Shown: piece after piece, positions 60,920-64,000 of the stretch | Numbering within the stretch: position 1 is the first letter of the stretch | Layout: each line of letters begins with the position of its first letter | Source: Cristatella mucedo | Taxonomy: Eukaryota; Bryozoa; Phylactolaemata; Cristatellidae | Assembly: GCA_009760855.2 (NCBI GenBank) | Contig: WPIO01000054.1 | Span: 2,579,501-2,643,500, forward strand | Reading direction: 5' to 3' | Length of the DNA: 64,000 bases | Program-made: the position numbers and the translations under genes | Notes under the pieces: model-generated | The model's database searches: none | What the model was told of the DNA's origin: nothing | Seen by the model: the letters and a program-made list of their open reading frames with translations, nothing else

Positions 60920-61110
60920 CAGCGTGGGAGACCCAGCAGCCAGAAGCGATAGGTGCTTAGATGTCCATAGGCAGGTAATTTCTTACGTGCAACTGTCCAA
61001 CAGCAAGCGGATTAACTTGAAACGGGTCTTAGCTTTGTTGGTTTCCGTATATGGTGTTAGCAAGTACTTTAATAATCTCAAGAAGTCTTTGGCGCACGGG
61101 AAACGCCTGT
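60920..61110 (+). mobile_element. LINE-A 5' leader fragment
   Basis: It matches 15,781-15,925: gcgtgggagacccagcagcc, agaagcgata, gatgtccata, gtaatttcttac and gggtcttagct, in order. This confirms a shared 5' sequence for LINE-A. It lies head to head with the - strand LINE-A that ends at 60,470. Confidence 0.75.
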
Positions 61111-61284
61111 AGGGTTTGATGTGCCTCAGCAAATGTGAACAGTGAACTCATGGTGTGGTTAGCTTAAATTTCAATGATATTCGAAGCTCGTACGGCAATT
61201 TCTACGAAAGTGCAACTTTTAAATTGCTGTGAGTCAACCGGCCCACACACTTACAGGGGCTCAAAGAGCATCCATCAATTAAGC

Positions 61285-61350
61285 ACCTAAATTTGTCCCT
61301 GCTTTTGCAACATCCCGTCTGGACTTCTGTAACTCACTGTTTGCTGGTGT
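61285..61350 (+). mobile_element. LINE-A-like RT stub
   Basis: About 60 bases reading TSRLDFCNSL and then leaving the RT frame. It is flanked by unrecognised sequence, so it is probably a rearranged scrap. Confidence 0.5.
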
Positions 61351-62099
61351 TCAACTGCTATGGGTCCGGAGGCAGCAGCCCTGATGGAGTCTCACGAAGA
61401 CTCCAGCAGGAACGGGAGCTGTACGTTTTACTCGATTGTTATTCCCTCAGTGGTTACATATACGAGCTGGCTGATTCACCACAGAAAAGGGAGTGCATCT
61501 GTGGTGGGCACATGCTTACATTAAAGGCCTGGCCCGGCACCGAGTCAATTGCAAAACCAAATGCTGCACAAACCTGTCAAGCCCCAAATTTGGCCGAATA
61601 ATTAGCTGAAAAATTCCGCAAGCAATAATTGAGCAGAGACTACTTCGTTTAAGGGTCTTTGATTTAATTTGTAATCGCAAATGGCTGAGCTTATGCATCT
61701 GCCAGTCAAGGATTGCAAGCTTGCACTTGATTCCTCCATAATACCTTCGGATATTCCGCTGCTATCTTCGCTGTAACTATTTATGAGCTGTCCTTGGATA
61801 TGCTACACAAAACAGGACCTGTTTGGCATAAGTTGCGATGTCGCCATTAGTTGATACCTACCTGCGGGCCTTCTCCAGCCGGTCAGTGAGAACCTTCCTG
61901 CATCCCGCGTTTGCCCTATAAACAGCTCGGCTATCAAACCTCCGACCCGTAAGTTTAAAGCACTAAATAGTACTTGTTGTGGCCGTAGCCCACCCGCCGT
62001 AGCCCAGCACGTCGTGAAACGTCGTCCGACGGCCGTTACCACGGTCAAATTCAAATACGAAGAGCCCCCGTTCGCCAGGCCGGACACACATGGAGGAGA
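61351..62099. other. GC-richer region before LINE-C, possibly its 5' part
   Basis: Frames at 61,293-61,601 (+) and 61,803-62,087 (-) have no motifs I recognise. The GC content rises from about 61,850 and the sequence runs directly into LINE-C, so part of it may be a LINE-C 5' UTR or ORF1 remnant. Confidence 0.3.
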
Positions 62100-64000
62100 A
62101 TAGAAGTCCCTTCATAGCCGTCGCCCAGTTGTTGGACAGCCTATTAAATTCCGCCTACTGAATGTCCGCTCACTGAAAACCAAGGTGTTACTTATCCGCA
62201 ATCAGGTGGTCCAGGAGAAGCTAGATGCATATCTGCTTACCGAAACTTGGATGACGCCTTGTTCCAGTAGCTGTATTTCTGAAACCACTCCACACGGGTT
62301 CTCATTCTATCAGTCCATGCCATCTGACAAGGTTAGTGGCGGGTTGAAATTGTGATTCGTGAATCGTTTCGCTATAAAATGTGCAGTTTCTCGCATGGGT
62401 CATTGTTTGAACCGGTTGCAATCAGGTCTTCATCAAAGACAGTGCCTCTCACTGTTTTGATATACCGGCCTTCCTCTGGCTGTCTAAACTTATTTATAGA
62501 GGAGTTTCCAGAGTTCCTTGCTAAAATATTACCGTGCGAAAGGCCGTTACTGATTGTAGGAGACTTAAATATTCACGTTGACAACCCTAGCAATAGCCAG
62601 GTCAGCTCATTTCTCGACCGTCTGTAGAATTTTGGTTTAGCCTTAAAGGCTAATTATAGCACCCACGTCGGTGGCCACATTCTAGATCTCCTGATCACTA
62701 AAGACGTCCTCCCCACTGACCCTCTCAGATCATTTTTAGGTCTCGTTTACTGTTCCTACTCCCCTATACGTACAGGGTAATGTCGAACTTGTCAAACGAC
62801 GTAACTTACAAAACAATGACATGGACAAGTTTTTGAAATCTGTTGATGATGAAGAACTTCTTTATTTCATTGCATTCAGATTGCATTCAGACTCGACCGG
62901 AAGCATCGATACCCTCACTGATGTGATGAGCATGAACTCACGTGCACTCTTGACAAGCGTGCTCCCTATCATTCTATCTGCGTTCAAAGTCGTGGAGATT
63001 CCTTTCAATTTACAAAAAAACTCCTAAAGATGAGTTGGGTTAAGCACAGGCTTAAACGTTGTTGCAGGAAATAGGGGTCTAATGCAGATGTAGTCAATTT
63101 CAAAGACTTCCTTCGAGTTTACACACGAAAGCTTAAAAAAACCAGGGCTTATTTGTTCCTTAGAAAGCTGGATTCATACTAGTCGGACACTAAACCAATT
63201 TATAAGACAGTAAACCATTTACTGACGCATGCTGTGAGGTCTGACTCCACAGATATTAAGGGCTCAGCCGAAAAAGTTTCTTTCTTCTTTACTGAAAAAA
63301 TTGTGCACATTCGTGCCTCCATTAAGCCTCCTCTGACTAAAGCAATCGCGGTTACTCAACCTAGGACCTTTCTTAAACGGTTTTCCGAGGTTTCTGCATG
63401 CGATGTGGCTGCCTTAATAAGGTCTAGCAAAAAGAGCTCGTCTCTTGAAGACCCCATACCTTCATCTCTGTGATATTCACTAGCAGACCAACTTAGTCCA
63501 GCCATAACCGAGATTTGTAATGCTTCTTTGGGAAAAGGGGTCGTCCCCAAGTCCTTCAAGTCGGCAATTATTAGACCCATTCTTAAAAAGCCTAAATTAG
63601 ACACAGAAGTCCTTGCAAACTATCGCCCAATTTCCCTTCTTCCTTTTTTATAAACGATTCTTGAAAAAATTGTTGCTAAGCAGCTGGTTGAACATATTGA
63701 AAGGTATTGGTGTGTCAGAAACATTTCAATCAGGGTTCAATAGGCAGCACTCCACTGAAACTGCTCACCTGCGTGTTAACACAGACATTCTACTGGGCCA
63801 CGTCGACGGGAATGTCACTGCTCTAGCTCTGCTAGATCTGTCTGCTGCCTTCGACACCATTGATCATGAGTTTCTGCTTGAACGATTGAGAACAGCGATC
63901 GATCTGGCAGACGAACCACTGGCGTGGTTTAAATCGTACTTGTCTGATCGTGCTCAATCCATATCGTGTGGGGGTCAGTTCTCAGAAACGAGAAGGATTA
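62100..64000 (+). mobile_element. LINE-C, endonuclease-RT element cut by the window edge
   Basis: The endonuclease starts with LLNVRSLKTK and LTETWMTP (62,155-62,260). It continues with VLIYRPSS, LIVGDLNIHVDNPSN (to 62,627, TAG) and a HILDLLIT-type segment near 62,680. The linker and RT follow: DPIPSSL (63,450), SAIIRPILKKPKLD, NYRPISLLPF (63,620-63,650), [14 protein letters not shown] (about 63,830) and LAWFKSYLSDR (63,920). Several stops and frameshifts break it. It is CR1/L2-like but clearly different from LINE-A. LINE-B fragments cover only 3' ends, so LINE-B and LINE-C could be one family. Confidence 0.82.

Overview
This is nuclear DNA from a metazoan, most likely a marine invertebrate. 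The reasons are CR1/L2-type LINE retrotransposons with short (TTA)n tails, tRNA-derived SINEs, long GA, TA, CA and TG microsatellites, a GT-AG intron, and no bacterial-style gene packing. I cannot name the species. A CBM2-like cellulose-binding domain would fit a sponge or another invertebrate that has such domains, but that is only a hint. No complete conventional gene lies in the window. Two pieces look like host exons: a CBM2-like terminal exon pair at 5.4-5.8 kb and a signal-peptide first exon at 56.9-57.0 kb. Nearly everything else I can explain is repetitive.

Mobile elements. LINE-A is the main family. I count about 12 substantial copies plus small stubs, on both strands and of very different ages. 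Its 3' end carries a nested hairpin followed by (TTA)n. Longest copies: 15.78-18.85 kb (+) and 57.26-60.47 kb (-). Best preserved reading frame: 42.70-43.87 kb (+). LINE-B is known here only from 3' fragments (15.1-15.3 kb +, 48.2-48.9 kb -, 59.0-59.3 kb -). LINE-C enters near 62.1 kb (+) and runs off the right edge; it could be the 5' part of LINE-B. SINE-1 has a tRNA-like head and three copies. SINE-2 (33.42-33.57 kb, -) has a related tRNA-like head joined to a copy of the LINE-A 3' tail, the expected design of a SINE that borrows the LINE-A reverse transcriptase.

Unit T. A degenerate unit of about 2.1-2.6 kb, in which I distinguish sub-blocks P, c, 1, 2, 3, 4, a and b, recurs in three clusters: 6.5-12.3 kb (two head-to-tail copies), 31.2-42.9 kb (four copies plus an inverted piece) and 49.0-55.7 kb (three copies). 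The copies run in one orientation except for the inverted block 4 at 42.35-42.87 kb. LINE-A has landed repeatedly inside these units, and other copies still show the uninterrupted site. I do not recognise T as a known family.

Other duplications. A 2.7 kb block (D) occurs at 26.4-29.1 kb and 44.6-47.3 kb and carries an exon-like ORF. A pair of linked blocks (R and E) occurs at 13.8-14.7 kb and again at 15.4-19.4 kb, where the second copy is split by the longest LINE-A. The layout is an old repeat mosaic: tandem and segmental duplications overlaid by successive retrotransposon bursts and microsatellite growth. The stretches 4.5-5.4, 19.5-24.3, 24.5-26.3 and 54.3-55.3 kb are AT-rich and hold nothing I can assign apart from simple repeats.
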